Shown here: piece after piece, positions 25,860 through 35,587 of the stretch
Layout of the letters: every line of letters begins with the position of its first letter
How positions within the stretch are numbered: the stretch's first letter is position 1
Origin: Bryobacterales bacterium
Lineage (GTDB): Bacteria; Acidobacteriota; Terriglobia; Bryobacterales; Bryobacteraceae
Length of the DNA: 64,000 nt
Assembly (NCBI GenBank): GCA_003170295.1
Contig: PNAJ01000103.1
Location: 36,119-100,118, forward strand
Direction of reading: 5' to 3'
Notes under the pieces: model-generated
What the model saw: only the letters and a program-made list of their open reading frames with translations
Databases searched by the model: none
What the model was told of the DNA's origin: nothing
Made by a program: the position numbers and the translations under genes

Positions 25860-27014
25860 TCACACACGAAGAAAGATTTTCCGGCGGTACATCCAGAAGA
25901 GCATCAGCCAGTATGTCAGGAGAATGGCGGCGCCGCGCGGGAACGATGCCAGCCGCAGATGGATGCGAAAAGAGTCCGCCAGGAAAGATTCGAATAAGTG
26001 CGCCATGAGGTACGCCGCCATCGAATTCATCCCAATGACGATCAGAGGGAACGCCCACTTCCTGTAACCACGCACGTCAACGATCCAACTGAACGCCGCG
26101 AGAAATAGGAAGCACAGCCCGCCGCTGAACAGCGTCCAACTCGGCGTCCAGATACGCTTGACGATCGGACAGATGCCGGCGAAGTGCAGCAGGAGCCCCG
26201 CCGCGATGCCGATCGCCCCTGCGATCAGAAACCGCTTCATCGGTATGCGCGGCGAGTCCGCGATGAGCCATCGACCTGCGGCGAGACCGAGGATCATCGT
26301 GCCGAGCGTAGGAATGAAACTGAGCGTCAGATATCCTCCGCCATTCGCGACGAACGGCTTGGTTCGTGGAAACAGATTGAGGAACCACTCATCGTACGCG
26401 TTTCCCAGATTGCTGTTCTTGTTCCAATGCGCCATGAAGCCGGAGTAGTGATGGCTCCAGTCCGCCGGGACACCGACCGACGGATAATCGAATCCGGGCC
26501 CAGGCACCGGGTAAAGAGCCCACGCCAACCAGTAGAGGAAAAGAATCGCCGCCAGCGCGATCCACTGCCATCGCGGCGGGCGAAATCCGAGCAAAAACAA
26601 CAAAGGATACCCAAGCCCGATCTGTGTCAATGTGTCTTCGAACGTGAAGTAAGTTTGCGTGCTGTGCATCGAGCGAAGAAAGATGCCGAGGGCAATCAGA
26701 ACCAGCGACCGCCACAGCGCATGCAGGAGCATTCCCGGAAACGTCGCGCCCTTGGCCAACCGGCTCGCGATCGAATACGGCAGAGCCACGCCGACCAAAA
26801 ACGAAAATCCAGGTTGAATCGTATCGTGCAGCGAACAACCCACCCAATCGACATGCGTCTGATGGTATGCGAGGACGTGCAAAAACCAATTTCCGGGAGA
26901 CGCGTGCGCAACGCGGGAAAGTTGCAGTACCTCCGCCATCATCAGCAGCATGACGAAGCCGCGATACGTATCAATCGCGAGGTTGCGCCTAAGTGGTTTG
27001 ATTGCGTTCGACAC
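25860..27014 (-). CDS. DUF5009/HGSNAT-like membrane acyltransferase
   Basis: A 384-residue integral membrane protein with about ten hydrophobic helices. The N-terminal [17 protein letters not shown] followed by [28 protein letters not shown] is typical of the heparan-alpha-glucosaminide N-acetyltransferase/NagX-like (DUF5009) family, which transfers acetyl groups to amino sugars across the membrane. The start is GTG 27014, one base after the stop of the upstream gene. A start at 27173 would overlap that gene by 158 bases. Next to sugar-related genes, a role in glycan acetylation is plausible but unproven. Confidence 0.82.
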   Translation of the reverse strand: MSNAIKPLRRNLAIDTYRGFVMLLMMAEVLQLSRVAHASPGNWFLHVLAYHQTHVDWVGCSLHDTIQPGFSFLVGVALPYSIASRLAKGATFPGMLLHALWRSLVLIALGIFLRSMHSTQTYFTFEDTLTQIGLGYPLLFLLGFRPPRWQWIALAAILFLYWLAWALYPVPGPGFDYPSVGVPADWSHHYSGFMAHWNKNSNLGNAYDEWFLNLFPRTKPFVANGGGYLTLSFIPTLGTMILGLAAGRWLIADSPRIPMKRFLIAGAIGIAAGLLLHFAGICPIVKRIWTPSWTLFSGGLCFLFLAAFSWIVDVRGYRKWAFPLIVIGMNSMAAYLMAHLFESFLADSFRIHLRLASFPRGAAILLTYWLMLFWMYRRKIFLRV

Positions 27015-27015
27015 G

Positions 27016-27597
27016 CTAGTAGCGCTTGAGGCGAGATTCGCCGGTTCCGCGCGATCCGGGAATTGTAAGCACATCGCCATCGATGTGGAACGGGCCCTCG
27101 ACAGGCGGTGCTCCCGGGAACTGAAGTCGAATCGTCGATTCTTTGATGGAGTACTCGCCCTTCTTCCACACAAAAGGCATCAGGAGAAGAGCCCTGCTTT
27201 CGGGCGCGAACAAATATCGCGCTTCCACTTTGACACCGGACATCTCAAGCGGAGCGGTCCACTCCCCGAGAATCGGGTTTTTAACATCCTGAACTACCCC
27301 CTGGCGCGAAAGCGCCAAGGATTCGAGAAGCAAGCGATCCATATTCACCCATTTCATCGTCTGACGCTGCTCGGGTCCGTCGATCGTGCCGGGTGGAAGA
27401 ATCAATTGATTGCCTTCGATCCGATATTTCATCTCCACCACCGCGCCCGGACTGAAGCGGAAGGACCCATCGTCCAGGAATTCAAACATCGCGCCGATGC
27501 CACCCTTCGATGTTTCCATCGATCTCCACCGTCCGATCGGATTTGTTTGCGCGGACGTGAGCGCAATGAAAAACAGGACGCCGAATAAGCGGATCAT
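27016..27597 (-). CDS. exported hypothetical protein, lipocalin-like
   Basis: A 193-residue protein with a signal peptide ([14 protein letters not shown]) and a beta-rich body: [10 protein letters not shown] at the start, [15 protein letters not shown] and [13 protein letters not shown], a pattern common in lipocalin-like ligand-binding proteins. No catalytic motif is seen. It sits between the acyltransferase (1 base) and the mutarotase-like gene (8 bases) in the minus-strand run. Confidence 0.7.
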   Translation of the reverse strand: MIRLFGVLFFIALTSAQTNPIGRWRSMETSKGGIGAMFEFLDDGSFRFSPGAVVEMKYRIEGNQLILPPGTIDGPEQRQTMKWVNMDRLLLESLALSRQGVVQDVKNPILGEWTAPLEMSGVKVEARYLFAPESRALLLMPFVWKKGEYSIKESTIRLQFPGAPPVEGPFHIDGDVLTIPGSRGTGESRLKRY

Positions 27598-27605
27598 GCT
27601 CAGAA

Positions 27606-28604
27606 TTATAGTACCCGCACGAATGCGTTGTAGTGCACCGTCGAGCTTTCCCGCGCCCCGAGCCAGCGATACGTCGGCACGCCGAGCAGCGACCCCCGCT
27701 CCACTATCGCGCGACGGCCTTCGGCAAAGGGTGACACACCAAATTCGACACCGCGCGTCACTGCGTTTCCGTTCCACGGCGCGAACGTCCGGCTCCGATT
27801 TTCCTCCCACAACGAGATCCACGGAAAATCCAAACGCTTCCACGTGTAGCCGAACAAAACGCGCGTCGGCGGATGAAACGCCTCGAACGAGCCATGCTCG
27901 CTCGCCGGATCGACGACATGGCACGTAACACCCGCGGAGCGTTCGGCCGTGGATTGTATTCGCAAGTCCGTGGTCGATCCATCCTTATTCGGCGCAAACG
28001 GCCAATCGAACAGCGCGCCCGGCTGATATGGTTGCGCGTCGCCGAAGTCGCCCGGAAACACCATCGATTGGGGCGCGTTGACATTCAACGTCGTGATTCC
28101 AGCTTCGAGAAACGGAGGGCCCAGAGTGACGTGCTGCGTCCACGCTAGCGGTCGATCCATGGCGGTGAGATTCCTCACCGTTTCGCGAATCTCGACAACG
28201 CCGTTTCCAGTAAGTTCGATCTCCCGCTCAAAATTCAGCTGCGCCATCGGCAAATGCGCTCGTGCGATCATGCGCGAGCCGGTCGCCTCGATCTCATACG
28301 GCGCCACCGACGATTCGCCATGAACGGTGATCCCGGCCGCATACTCGGCCTCCGACGGAGGACCAAAAATGTCGAGACAGAGATTGTGCCCCAGAATCCC
28401 CGCGAGCAGCTTGCTCTCTGAATCGTTTCCGTATTCCGGATAGCGCTCTGCGCTGTAAGTCGACGGCTCGATCGAAGGCCACGGAGGCGTCCACAGCGGA
28501 TTCACGCCGGATTTCTTCTCGATGATCTCCGCGATGTGACCGCCCTCCACCGTCACCGTGACGATCAACTCGTCATTCTCGATCCGAACTACGTTGCGAT
28601 TCAT
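27606..28604 (-). CDS. aldose-epimerase-fold (galactose mutarotase-like) hypothetical protein
   Basis: A 332-residue cytoplasmic protein. The overall pattern (GGHIAEIIEKKSGVNPLW, TVRNLTAMDRPLAWTQHVTLGPPF, CHVVDPASEHG, FPWISLWEENRS) is that of the galactose mutarotase superfamily of carbohydrate-binding beta-sandwich enzymes, but it is not close to GalM itself. ATG 28604 (MNRNVVRIEND) is preferred. It lies inside the end of the permease gene (32-base overlap). ATG 28622 is possible. Confidence 0.72.
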   Translation of the reverse strand: MNRNVVRIENDELIVTVTVEGGHIAEIIEKKSGVNPLWTPPWPSIEPSTYSAERYPEYGNDSESKLLAGILGHNLCLDIFGPPSEAEYAAGITVHGESSVAPYEIEATGSRMIARAHLPMAQLNFEREIELTGNGVVEIRETVRNLTAMDRPLAWTQHVTLGPPFLEAGITTLNVNAPQSMVFPGDFGDAQPYQPGALFDWPFAPNKDGSTTDLRIQSTAERSAGVTCHVVDPASEHGSFEAFHPPTRVLFGYTWKRLDFPWISLWEENRSRTFAPWNGNAVTRGVEFGVSPFAEGRRAIVERGSLLGVPTYRWLGARESSTVHYNAFVRVL

Positions 28605-29847
28605 GAATCCAATATGCCCCAACTCCGGCCGCGAGCGTCAGCAGACCAAATCCGGCGAATTTCCATCCTGACGTCAGAAACAGGAACGCCCATCCTAGAA
28701 ATGCGATCGCGCTCGGCAGTGGATAGAGCCACATTCGGAAGGGACGCGGCATCTCCGGCCGTGTTTTCCGCAAATATCCCAGCGCGAAAATCTGTCCGAT
28801 GAATTGAATTATGATTCGCGAAGTGACCAGCGCCGTGATCACGTCGTCAAGCGTCCACAAACACGCGACGATCGAAAGCCCACCCATCACCAGCAGCGAT
28901 ACGTGTGGAAACTCGCCGCGTGGATGCAGGCGTGCGAAAATCTTGAAAAAGTCGCCATTCAGCGCCGCCGCGTAAGGAATCCGGCTATAGCCGAACAGCA
29001 GTGCGAATACCGATGCCAGCGCGGTCCACAACACCAGCACCGTCACCCCCGATGCCGCGCGCGGACCATACAGTTTCGCCATGAAGTCCGATGCGATGAA
29101 TTTCGAATGCACCGCCTCGCGCCACGGCACCACCGCGATCAACCCGAGATTCGTCAGTGCATAGATCGTGGCCACCGCCAGCACCGAATAGATGATCGAG
29201 CGAGGAATCACCCGGCCCGGATTCCGCACCTCGCCGCCCACGTAGCAGATATCGTAATAGCCCATGAAGTCGTAAATCGCGATCAACGTGGCCGAGCCGA
29301 GCCCGGCGACGAAACCCGTCGAAAATCGAAATGCGTTCGGAGGAAAATCGAAAACAACGTTCTTATTGAAATGACTGAGCCCGGCGAAGATGACCCACAG
29401 CACTGTGATCAGCATGCCGGCCCACAGCACCACCGTCAGCTTGCCGATGCTGGTGACGCGGCGGTACAACAGTACGATGACCAGCACCCCCACCGACATG
29501 CTGACCGCACGCGTCGCGCCCGTGCCCATGCCCTGCCAGAAGTAGCCGACGTACTGCGCAAAGCCAATGTATCCTGACGCGATCTCCAGCGGTCCGCTAA
29601 AAATAAATTGCCAGATGAACAGGAACGGCAGAATGCCGCCCAGTTTTGTTGAACGAAACGCCTCGCGAAGATAAACATAGGTGCCGCCAGTCGCCGGCAT
29701 CGATGCCGCGAGTTCGCTCCACACCAGGCCATCGCACAACGCGATCACCGCGCCCAGCACCCACCCCAGCATGCACTGCGGACCGCCCATCGACGCGATG
29801 ATCAGCGGAATGGTGATGAACGGCCCGATGCCCACCATGTTGCTCAT
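28573..29847 (-). CDS. APC-family amino acid permease (5' end irregular)
   Basis: An amino-acid/polyamine transporter of at least 424 residues with about 12 membrane helices. It has the glycine-rich first helix MVGIGPFITIPLIIASMGGP and the conserved ATGGTYVYLREAF. The codons before the first ATG (29847) still look like the family N-terminus (HGLIRGLGLLEATALN), yet this frame has no ATG, GTG or TTG before a stop further upstream. A +1 frame opens with ATG at 29954 and ends at 29886. Either a rare start codon is used or a one-base change broke the 5' end. Confidence 0.8.
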   Translation of the reverse strand: MSNMVGIGPFITIPLIIASMGGPQCMLGWVLGAVIALCDGLVWSELAASMPATGGTYVYLREAFRSTKLGGILPFLFIWQFIFSGPLEIASGYIGFAQYVGYFWQGMGTGATRAVSMSVGVLVIVLLYRRVTSIGKLTVVLWAGMLITVLWVIFAGLSHFNKNVVFDFPPNAFRFSTGFVAGLGSATLIAIYDFMGYYDICYVGGEVRNPGRVIPRSIIYSVLAVATIYALTNLGLIAVVPWREAVHSKFIASDFMAKLYGPRAASGVTVLVLWTALASVFALLFGYSRIPYAAALNGDFFKIFARLHPRGEFPHVSLLVMGGLSIVACLWTLDDVITALVTSRIIIQFIGQIFALGYLRKTRPEMPRPFRMWLYPLPSAIAFLGWAFLFLTSGWKFAGFGLLTLAAGVGAYWIHESQRSSDRE

Positions 29848-29991
29848 GTTGAGCGCGGTGGCTTCGAGCAGTCCGAGACCCCGTATTAGGCCGTGTTGGC
29901 GATCGTCTTCGATCTCTTGATGATCTCGCGCAAAACGGAACGCGGCGCAATCATCTAATCCCTTTGTGTGGCAAGCGCCGCGTCCTTTGCG

Positions 29992-31233
29992 CTATTGCAC
30001 CGCGCCGCGCGTAGGCCGCTCGATCTTCGGCGGATCGGCTCGGTCCACCGGAATCTTGTAATTGAAGAATCCGATCATCATCTCCTGGAACGTCTGGTCG
30101 CCCCAATGCACCGTCTGGCTCGGATCCGGATTGTACTTGTTATTCGCCGAATTGTCGTACCACGCGGTCACGTCCATCCGCGAACCCGCAGGCACCGTGC
30201 GCGGCTCAGCGAGAATATACGCGAGCTGCCAGTTGAAGTCGTAGTGCGGCACATCGAGCAGCACTTCGCTGCGTCCGTCCGGATACGTCAACACGTACTT
30301 GAACGCTTTCCCGCGCAAGTGCATGTGCGGCGTCAAATCCAGCAGCGTGGTGTCTTCGCGGAACACGTACGATGCCTTCGCCTCATAGCTCGATTCATTC
30401 GGAGGAATGTCGAGACGGAATTGCACCGCCGACCCGCAAACCGCGCGATACGTCGGCTTGTCCTTGCGGATCTTCAACCCGACAATAGATTTGTCGATCG
30501 CTTCCTTGCCATTCGTGGTGTAGTGAACTTGCAGCAGGAAGGTTGATCCCGCCTTCACTAAAAACGCGGTGTCCGGCGCCCAGGTCAGGCTCGGCACGCC
30601 CGGCGCGTAACCGATCAGCATGTCGCTAAACTGCTCCCCACCGCGAGGACTGCGCTTCCTCTTTCCGTCGGGCGTGGTCCCTTCCTGCGCGAAAACCAGA
30701 ATGTGATGCACCTGCGCGCGCTGCGTCGGCCGCACTTCGGCTGCTTGAATCCAGGTATCTTCAGTGAATCCCGGATCGATCGTGAAGTATTGATACTGCA
30801 CCACGCCCGTCGCGGGAATCGTGAACTCCTTGGGCAAGCTGAGGATCATATCGGGTTTGCCGATCACCCAGCCTTCGGCAAACTCCGGCAGCTTCGGCAA
30901 ATCCGACGCCTTGCCCTCGGGCGCGCCCCCATCCACCCACTGCTCGATGGTCGCGATCTCAGCGGCCGACAAATGCCGGTCGTTCTTGAAATGATCGATC
31001 GTCGTATCGGCGTACCACGGCGGCATGTTGTGCGTCATCACGGCCTGCTTGATCGCCTTCGCCCATGGACGAGCTTCCTGATAAGTGCGCAAGGGCATCG
31101 TGCCTGCTTCACCGGGACGATGACATTCCAGGCAACGGTTATAAAGGATCGGCGCGACGTCCTTAGTAAACGTCGGCGCGCTAGCCGCCATGGCAACACT
31201 GGAAAGAATAACCGGGATGAGAAAATTCTTCAT
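29992..31233 (-). CDS. exported cytochrome c / copper type II monooxygenase-like protein
   Basis: A 413-residue exported protein with two parts. The N-terminal c-type cytochrome region has a haem motif CLECH (about residues 34-38) and a probable axial Met near HNMPPWY. The C-terminal half resembles the copper type II, ascorbate-dependent monooxygenase fold, with the His pair in RAQVHHILVFA, HY in LLQVHYTTNG and HMH in LTPHMHLRGK. The copper ligands fit the PHM/DBM pattern. It is probably redox-active on the cell surface. The substrate is unknown. Start ATG 31233 has a signal peptide (FLIPVILSSVAMAASA). Confidence 0.82.
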   Translation of the reverse strand: MKNFLIPVILSSVAMAASAPTFTKDVAPILYNRCLECHRPGEAGTMPLRTYQEARPWAKAIKQAVMTHNMPPWYADTTIDHFKNDRHLSAAEIATIEQWVDGGAPEGKASDLPKLPEFAEGWVIGKPDMILSLPKEFTIPATGVVQYQYFTIDPGFTEDTWIQAAEVRPTQRAQVHHILVFAQEGTTPDGKRKRSPRGGEQFSDMLIGYAPGVPSLTWAPDTAFLVKAGSTFLLQVHYTTNGKEAIDKSIVGLKIRKDKPTYRAVCGSAVQFRLDIPPNESSYEAKASYVFREDTTLLDLTPHMHLRGKAFKYVLTYPDGRSEVLLDVPHYDFNWQLAYILAEPRTVPAGSRMDVTAWYDNSANNKYNPDPSQTVHWGDQTFQEMMIGFFNYKIPVDRADPPKIERPTRGAVQ

Positions 31234-31305
31234 ACTGCTCTTAATTTATCACACGCAAGGCATCATAAACCGAACAAACACACACCTTTACAGTTTTAAC
31301 GTCCG

Positions 31306-31350
31306 GGTGGGGCGGACCCCCTGGTCCGCGCCGGACCCCCCGGTCCGGCT
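31306..31350. repeat. GC-rich palindromic repeat, family R1
   Basis: Reads GGTGGGGCGGACCCCCTGGT then CCGCGCCGGACC and CCCCGGTCCGGCTC: two successive GGxCC dyads, as in the copies at 15760, 33437, 45393, 59947 and 63754. It lies between two minus-strand genes. Confidence 0.75.
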
Positions 31351-31352
31351 CT

Positions 31353-32207
31353 TCATTGCTTGGTCTTGATCGGCTCCTTCGATCCTTCAAAAAACTCCTT
31401 CTGCAATCGCGGACTCACCTGATCCGCCTTGATCGCCCGAAGCGCGTCCGCGACACTCGCCGCCCACGCTTTCACATCGAATTCGCCCAGCTCCTTCGTC
31501 GCCGCCGCGCCATCGCCCGCGTAGTGATCGGGAAATTTCGCGTACCACCAGATGCCCGTGTAAACGCTCTGCGGCAAATCCAGCCGGTTGCGATCCGCGC
31601 CGGATTCCTCGCCCGACCGCTCCTGGTGCACCAGGTCCGGCCGCGAAATCATCGTGTGCGCCGTCTCCGATTCGCCCGCATGACTGTCCGTCTTCGTCTT
31701 CATTTGCGGACGCCCCGGTGGAAACGCGCCGCGCGAAACCACATAGACGACGTAATCGTGAGGCGTCGCCATCTGCGACTGCGCGAAAAACGGCAGCAAG
31801 TGATTGTTCCCTCCATGCCCATTCACAATCGCAATCTTCTTGCATCCGTTGCGCCCCATCTCATCGGTGGTCTCCTGCAACAACTCAAGTTGCAGCTTCG
31901 CGCTATACGCCATGGTCCCTGGCTCGTGCTTCGCTTCGAAAATCTGGCCGAAATAGTATTCGGGAAACACCACCGCGTACTCCTGCTCCACCGCATGCAT
32001 GGTCACGTAGCGGACATTGATCAGGTCCGCTCCCAGCGGCAATTGCGGCCCATGCTTCTCGATGATCCCGAACGGCAGCACGCAAGTCTGCTGCGCCTTC
32101 GCGATAGCCTTCTGAAAATCCGCCGCCGTCAACTCTTCCCACTTCGCCGGCAAATTCTGTGCAACCACCGCCGCCAGCATAGAAGAAAACATCAATATCA
32201 ATTTCAC
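31353..32207 (-). CDS. exported creatininase-family protein
   Basis: A 284-residue member of the creatininase/creatinine amidohydrolase family, zinc-dependent enzymes that open cyclic or linear amides. The motifs are VLPFGIIEKHGPQLPLGAD (metal Glu/His), and IVNGHGGNN further on. A signal peptide (LILMFSSMLAAVVA) makes it extracytoplasmic, which is unusual for this mostly cytoplasmic family. GTG 32207 is preferred over GTG 32222 because a strong AGGGGA lies just before it. The substrate is not assigned. Confidence 0.85.
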   Translation of the reverse strand: MKLILMFSSMLAAVVAQNLPAKWEELTAADFQKAIAKAQQTCVLPFGIIEKHGPQLPLGADLINVRYVTMHAVEQEYAVVFPEYYFGQIFEAKHEPGTMAYSAKLQLELLQETTDEMGRNGCKKIAIVNGHGGNNHLLPFFAQSQMATPHDYVVYVVSRGAFPPGRPQMKTKTDSHAGESETAHTMISRPDLVHQERSGEESGADRNRLDLPQSVYTGIWWYAKFPDHYAGDGAAATKELGEFDVKAWAASVADALRAIKADQVSPRLQKEFFEGSKEPIKTKQ

Positions 32208-32251
32208 TGCTCCCCTCCCCACCCTGTATGAAAGAGCACATTTCCCGCAGC

Positions 32252-32300
32252 TTGTGGCGCGCGCCTCCAGGCGTGCCGCGTCGACATTCGTGTCGCCGCC
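32252..32300 (-). repeat. interspersed repeat, family R2
   Basis: On the minus strand it reads GGCGGCGACACGAATGTCGA, then CGCGGCACGCC and TGGAGGCGCGCGCCACA. Nearly identical to 39950-39996. It fills most of the 98-base gap between galM and the creatininase gene. Confidence 0.8.
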
Positions 32301-32305
32301 TCTTC

Positions 32306-33379
32306 CTATCTCACAAATTTATAAATCGTCGTACTCTTAAAATCCATTCCCGGCCTCAGGACTACCGAGGGAAACCTAGGCTTATTCGGCGAATCCGGGA
32401 AATGCTGCGTCTCCAGACACAGCGCCGACCTGCGCCCATACACCTTCCCGCCTTTTCCCTTAATCGACCCATCCAAAAAATTCCCGGTGTAAAACTGAAT
32501 CCCCGGCTCCGTCGTCCACACCTCCATCACACGGCCGCTCGATGGCTCCTCCAACCGAGCCGCAATACTCAGCTCCGAGCCTTTCTTATTAAGCACCCAG
32601 TTATGGTCATATCCCTTGCCAAGCTTCAATTGCTCGTCATTATGTTCGATCCGCGCGCCGATCGCCGTCGGCTTGCGGAAATCGAATGGAGTGCCCGCCA
32701 CCGGTTTCAATACGCCGGTCGGAATCAACCCCCTATCGACCGGCGTGAAATGGTCTGCGGTCAGCGTCAACATATGCCCCAGAATATCCCCGCTGCCTTT
32801 CAAATTGAAATACGCATGGTTGGTCAGATTGATGACCGTGCCTTTATCCGTCGACGCGGCGTACTCGATCTTGAGCTCGCCCGCGTCCGTCAAGTGATAA
32901 ATCACCGTGACTTTGCAGTTGCCCGGATACCCTTCCTCACCATCCTTACTTAAATACGTCAGCTCAAGGCCGCCATCCGGCAGCTCCCTCGGCGTCCACA
33001 CTCGCTTGTCGAAACCTCGCAATCCTCCATGCAGCGAATTGTCGCCGTCGTTTTTCGGAACCTTGTAGAGAACTCCATTCAATGTGAACTGCGCATGTCC
33101 GATGCGATTCGCATAACGCCCAACCAAAGCGCCAAAGTACGGATTATCGTTGAGATATCCTTCGAGCGAATCGAACCCGAGCACGACGTCCGTACCACCC
33201 GACTTCAGCGAAACCACTCTTCCGCCATAATTCGTGATGGTCGCTTCCACGCTATTGTTCGTCAGCGTGTAGATGCGCACCAGCGCGCCCTCGCGCGTCT
33301 TTCCAAAGTCCCCGGAAACCAGCTTCGTTCCCGCATGCATGGTTGAAATCACAGCAAGCGCGGCCCATCTTTTATCCAT
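32306..33379 (-). CDS. galM: galactose mutarotase (aldose 1-epimerase)
   Basis: A 357-residue enzyme that interconverts alpha and beta anomers of aldoses. The motifs are NYGGRVVSLK, LVGRYANRIGHAQF, NDGDNSLHGG (catalytic His region), NLTNHAYFNL (second His) and GIQFYTGNF (substrate Glu region nearby). A weak signal peptide-like N-terminus (WAALAVISTMHAGTK) suggests export, as in several soil bacteria. Next to a GH127 enzyme on the other strand it would fit use of arabinose/galactose polymers. Confidence 0.92.
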   Translation of the reverse strand: MDKRWAALAVISTMHAGTKLVSGDFGKTREGALVRIYTLTNNSVEATITNYGGRVVSLKSGGTDVVLGFDSLEGYLNDNPYFGALVGRYANRIGHAQFTLNGVLYKVPKNDGDNSLHGGLRGFDKRVWTPRELPDGGLELTYLSKDGEEGYPGNCKVTVIYHLTDAGELKIEYAASTDKGTVINLTNHAYFNLKGSGDILGHMLTLTADHFTPVDRGLIPTGVLKPVAGTPFDFRKPTAIGARIEHNDEQLKLGKGYDHNWVLNKKGSELSIAARLEEPSSGRVMEVWTTEPGIQFYTGNFLDGSIKGKGGKVYGRRSALCLETQHFPDSPNKPRFPSVVLRPGMDFKSTTIYKFVR

Positions 33380-33436
33380 AGAACGTATTATCTTCTACCA
33401 GCAGCTTTTGTGGCTGAAAACTCATTTCCCCCTCCG

Positions 33437-33480
33437 GGTGGGGCGGACCCCCTGGTCCGCGGCCGATCCCCGGATCGGCC
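33437..33480. repeat. GC-rich palindromic repeat, family R1
   Basis: GGTGGGGCGGACCCCCTGGT followed by CCGCGGCCGATCCCCGGATCGGCC. The second dyad (GGCCGATCC/GGATCGGCC) is a variant of the GGCCGACG dyad in other copies. It lies in the 297-base gap between the divergent galM and GH127 genes, which otherwise shows no gene or clear promoter. Confidence 0.75.
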
Positions 33481-33676
33481 CGTCCGGTGTCCGCAGGCCT
33501 GATTTTATTGGTCAAGAGCGCGATGAGGGATCGCGCACGGACTGAGGGGTCCAACCCACTTGGTTTCCGACGGTCAGTTAATCGGAGTTTTTCAGCAGCC
33601 TCTGCCAACCCTGCGGCCGACTCGCAAGTGGGGCAGCGCCGTGTGCTGCCTGATTTGCAGCACTAAACTAAGGAGC

Positions 33677-35587
33677 ATGAAAGCGCTCACCCGTCGAAAT
33701 TTCTCGACTCTCCTGGCCTCCTCCGGCCTGGCATTCGCTCAACAAGCTCCCAACACCAGCACCCAGCGCCGCGGGACTCTGCCCGAAGTTCCGCCCTTCG
33801 AAGAACCGCTCTCGTTCCGCCGTCAGCCGGTCGCGCCAAAGGTACAGCCTTTCCCGATGACGCAAGTCCGACTGAGCGCGTCGCCGTTCAAAGACGCAGC
33901 GGACGCGAATCGCGCCTATATGGATCGATTGGGCACGGACCGCCTGATCCACAATTTCCGTCTAAACGCAGGCCTTCCCTCGTCCGCCGCGCCCCTCGGC
34001 GGCTGGGAACAGTACACACCCGGACGCGACGGCGAATTGCGCGGCCATTTCACCGGACATTATTTGTCGGCCTCCGCGCTAGCTTGTGCGTCAAACAGCG
34101 ATTCGAGTATCAAAGCTAAGGGCGATGAAATAGTGGCCGAGCTCGCGAAATGCCAAGCAAAGGACGGATATCTCAGCGCCTTCCCCACCGAATGGTTCGA
34201 AAGGCTCGACGCGCGCAAGCCCGTCTGGGCGCCGTTTTATACGGTTCACAAAATCATGGCCGGCATGTTCGACATGTACAACCTCACCGGAAACAAACAG
34301 GCGCTCGAAGTCCTCCAAGGCATGGCAAGCTGGGCCGACACCTACACCGCGTCGAAATCCGAACCCCACATGCAGGATATTTTGAATACCGAATACGGCG
34401 GCATGAACGAGGTGCTGTACAACCTCGCCGGCGCGACCGGAGACGACCGTTGGGCCAACGTCGGCGATCGCTTCAATAAGAAAATATTCTTCAACTCATT
34501 GGCCTCGCGTCGAGACGAGTTGCGCGGCCTCCACGTCAACACGCATATCCCGCAAGTGATCGGCGCAGCCCGCCGTTATGAGTTGAGCGGCGATATGCGA
34601 TTTCACGACGTCGCGGATTATTTCTGGTACGAAGTGGTCGGCGCGCGCACTTACGTGACTGGAGGAACCAGCAACGGCGAAGGATGGCTCGCGCAGCCGC
34701 GCCAACTGGCCGCTGAGCTGAAGCAGAGCGTCGCGACGGCGGAGTGTTGCTGCGCCTACAACATGATGAAGCTGACCCGCCAGCTCTATAGTTGGACCGG
34801 CGATCCTCGCTATTTCGATTACTATGAACGCGCGCTGTACAACCATCGCCTCGGCACAATTCGTCCGGATACGGGCGCAACGCAATATTATCTTTCACTC
34901 ACGCCGGGCGCGTGGAAGACGTTCAACTTCGAAGACAAATCGTTCTGGTGCTGCACCGGCACAGGCGTTGAAGAATTCTCAAAGCTCAACGACAGCATTT
35001 ATTGGAAAGACGACCGCGGCGTCTACGTGAACCTCTTCATTCCCTCCGATTTGAACTGGTCCGAAAAGGGTTTTCGATTAAAGCAGGAAACAAAATTTCC
35101 CGACACACCGGGCACCACGCTACACATCACCGTAGACAAGCCGTTGCAACTCGCCGTGAACCTGCGCATCCCCGAGTGGCTCACCGGCGGACCGGTAAAG
35201 ATCAACGGCAAACCAATCGAAGCGTCCGCAAGTCCGGGGAGTTATTTGACGCTGAACCGAATCTGGAAAACTGGCGACCGCGTCGAAATGGATTTGCCGA
35301 TGCGCCTTCGCGTCGAAGGAATGCCCGACGATCCGAAAATGCAAGCAGTGCTCTACGGACCCATCGTGCTCGCAGCCGATCTCGGAATGAAAGGACTCTC
35401 GCGGGAATTAATCGTCGGAGTGAGCGCGCCGCAAATGCGAAAGGCCGGACCCGTCGACATCCCTGCTTTGGAACTCTCGTCGATAAAACCCGGCGAGCCC
35501 CTCACGTTCCACATGAACGGAACAACGCTAAGGCCGCTTAGCAGGATTCTGGATCGGCGCTACAACGTGTATTTTATGGTCGTTTAA
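33677..35587 (+). CDS. glycoside hydrolase family 127 (DUF1680; beta-L-arabinofuranosidase type), exported
   Basis: A 636-residue enzyme. A Tat signal (TRRNFSTLLASSGLAFA) precedes an (alpha/alpha)6-barrel with PLGGWEQYTPGRDGELRGHFTGHYLSASAL, YTVHKIMAGMFDMYNLTG, and the catalytic cysteine region ATAECCCAYNMMKLT (about residues 353-367), followed by SFWCCTGTGVEEF. GH127 uses a zinc-bound cysteine nucleophile to release terminal beta-L-arabinofuranose. ATG 33677 is preferred for its signal. The frame extends 39 codons upstream without sense. Confidence 0.92.
   Translation: MKALTRRNFSTLLASSGLAFAQQAPNTSTQRRGTLPEVPPFEEPLSFRRQPVAPKVQPFPMTQVRLSASPFKDAADANRAYMDRLGTDRLIHNFRLNAGLPSSAAPLGGWEQYTPGRDGELRGHFTGHYLSASALACASNSDSSIKAKGDEIVAELAKCQAKDGYLSAFPTEWFERLDARKPVWAPFYTVHKIMAGMFDMYNLTGNKQALEVLQGMASWADTYTASKSEPHMQDILNTEYGGMNEVLYNLAGATGDDRWANVGDRFNKKIFFNSLASRRDELRGLHVNTHIPQVIGAARRYELSGDMRFHDVADYFWYEVVGARTYVTGGTSNGEGWLAQPRQLAAELKQSVATAECCCAYNMMKLTRQLYSWTGDPRYFDYYERALYNHRLGTIRPDTGATQYYLSLTPGAWKTFNFEDKSFWCCTGTGVEEFSKLNDSIYWKDDRGVYVNLFIPSDLNWSEKGFRLKQETKFPDTPGTTLHITVDKPLQLAVNLRIPEWLTGGPVKINGKPIEASASPGSYLTLNRIWKTGDRVEMDLPMRLRVEGMPDDPKMQAVLYGPIVLAADLGMKGLSRELIVGVSAPQMRKAGPVDIPALELSSIKPGEPLTFHMNGTTLRPLSRILDRRYNVYFMVV

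Noticed and set aside
26184..27029. Open frame of 281 codons antisense to the membrane acyltransferase
   Set aside because: Arg/Gln/His-rich composition typical of the antisense of a membrane protein gene, with no motif.
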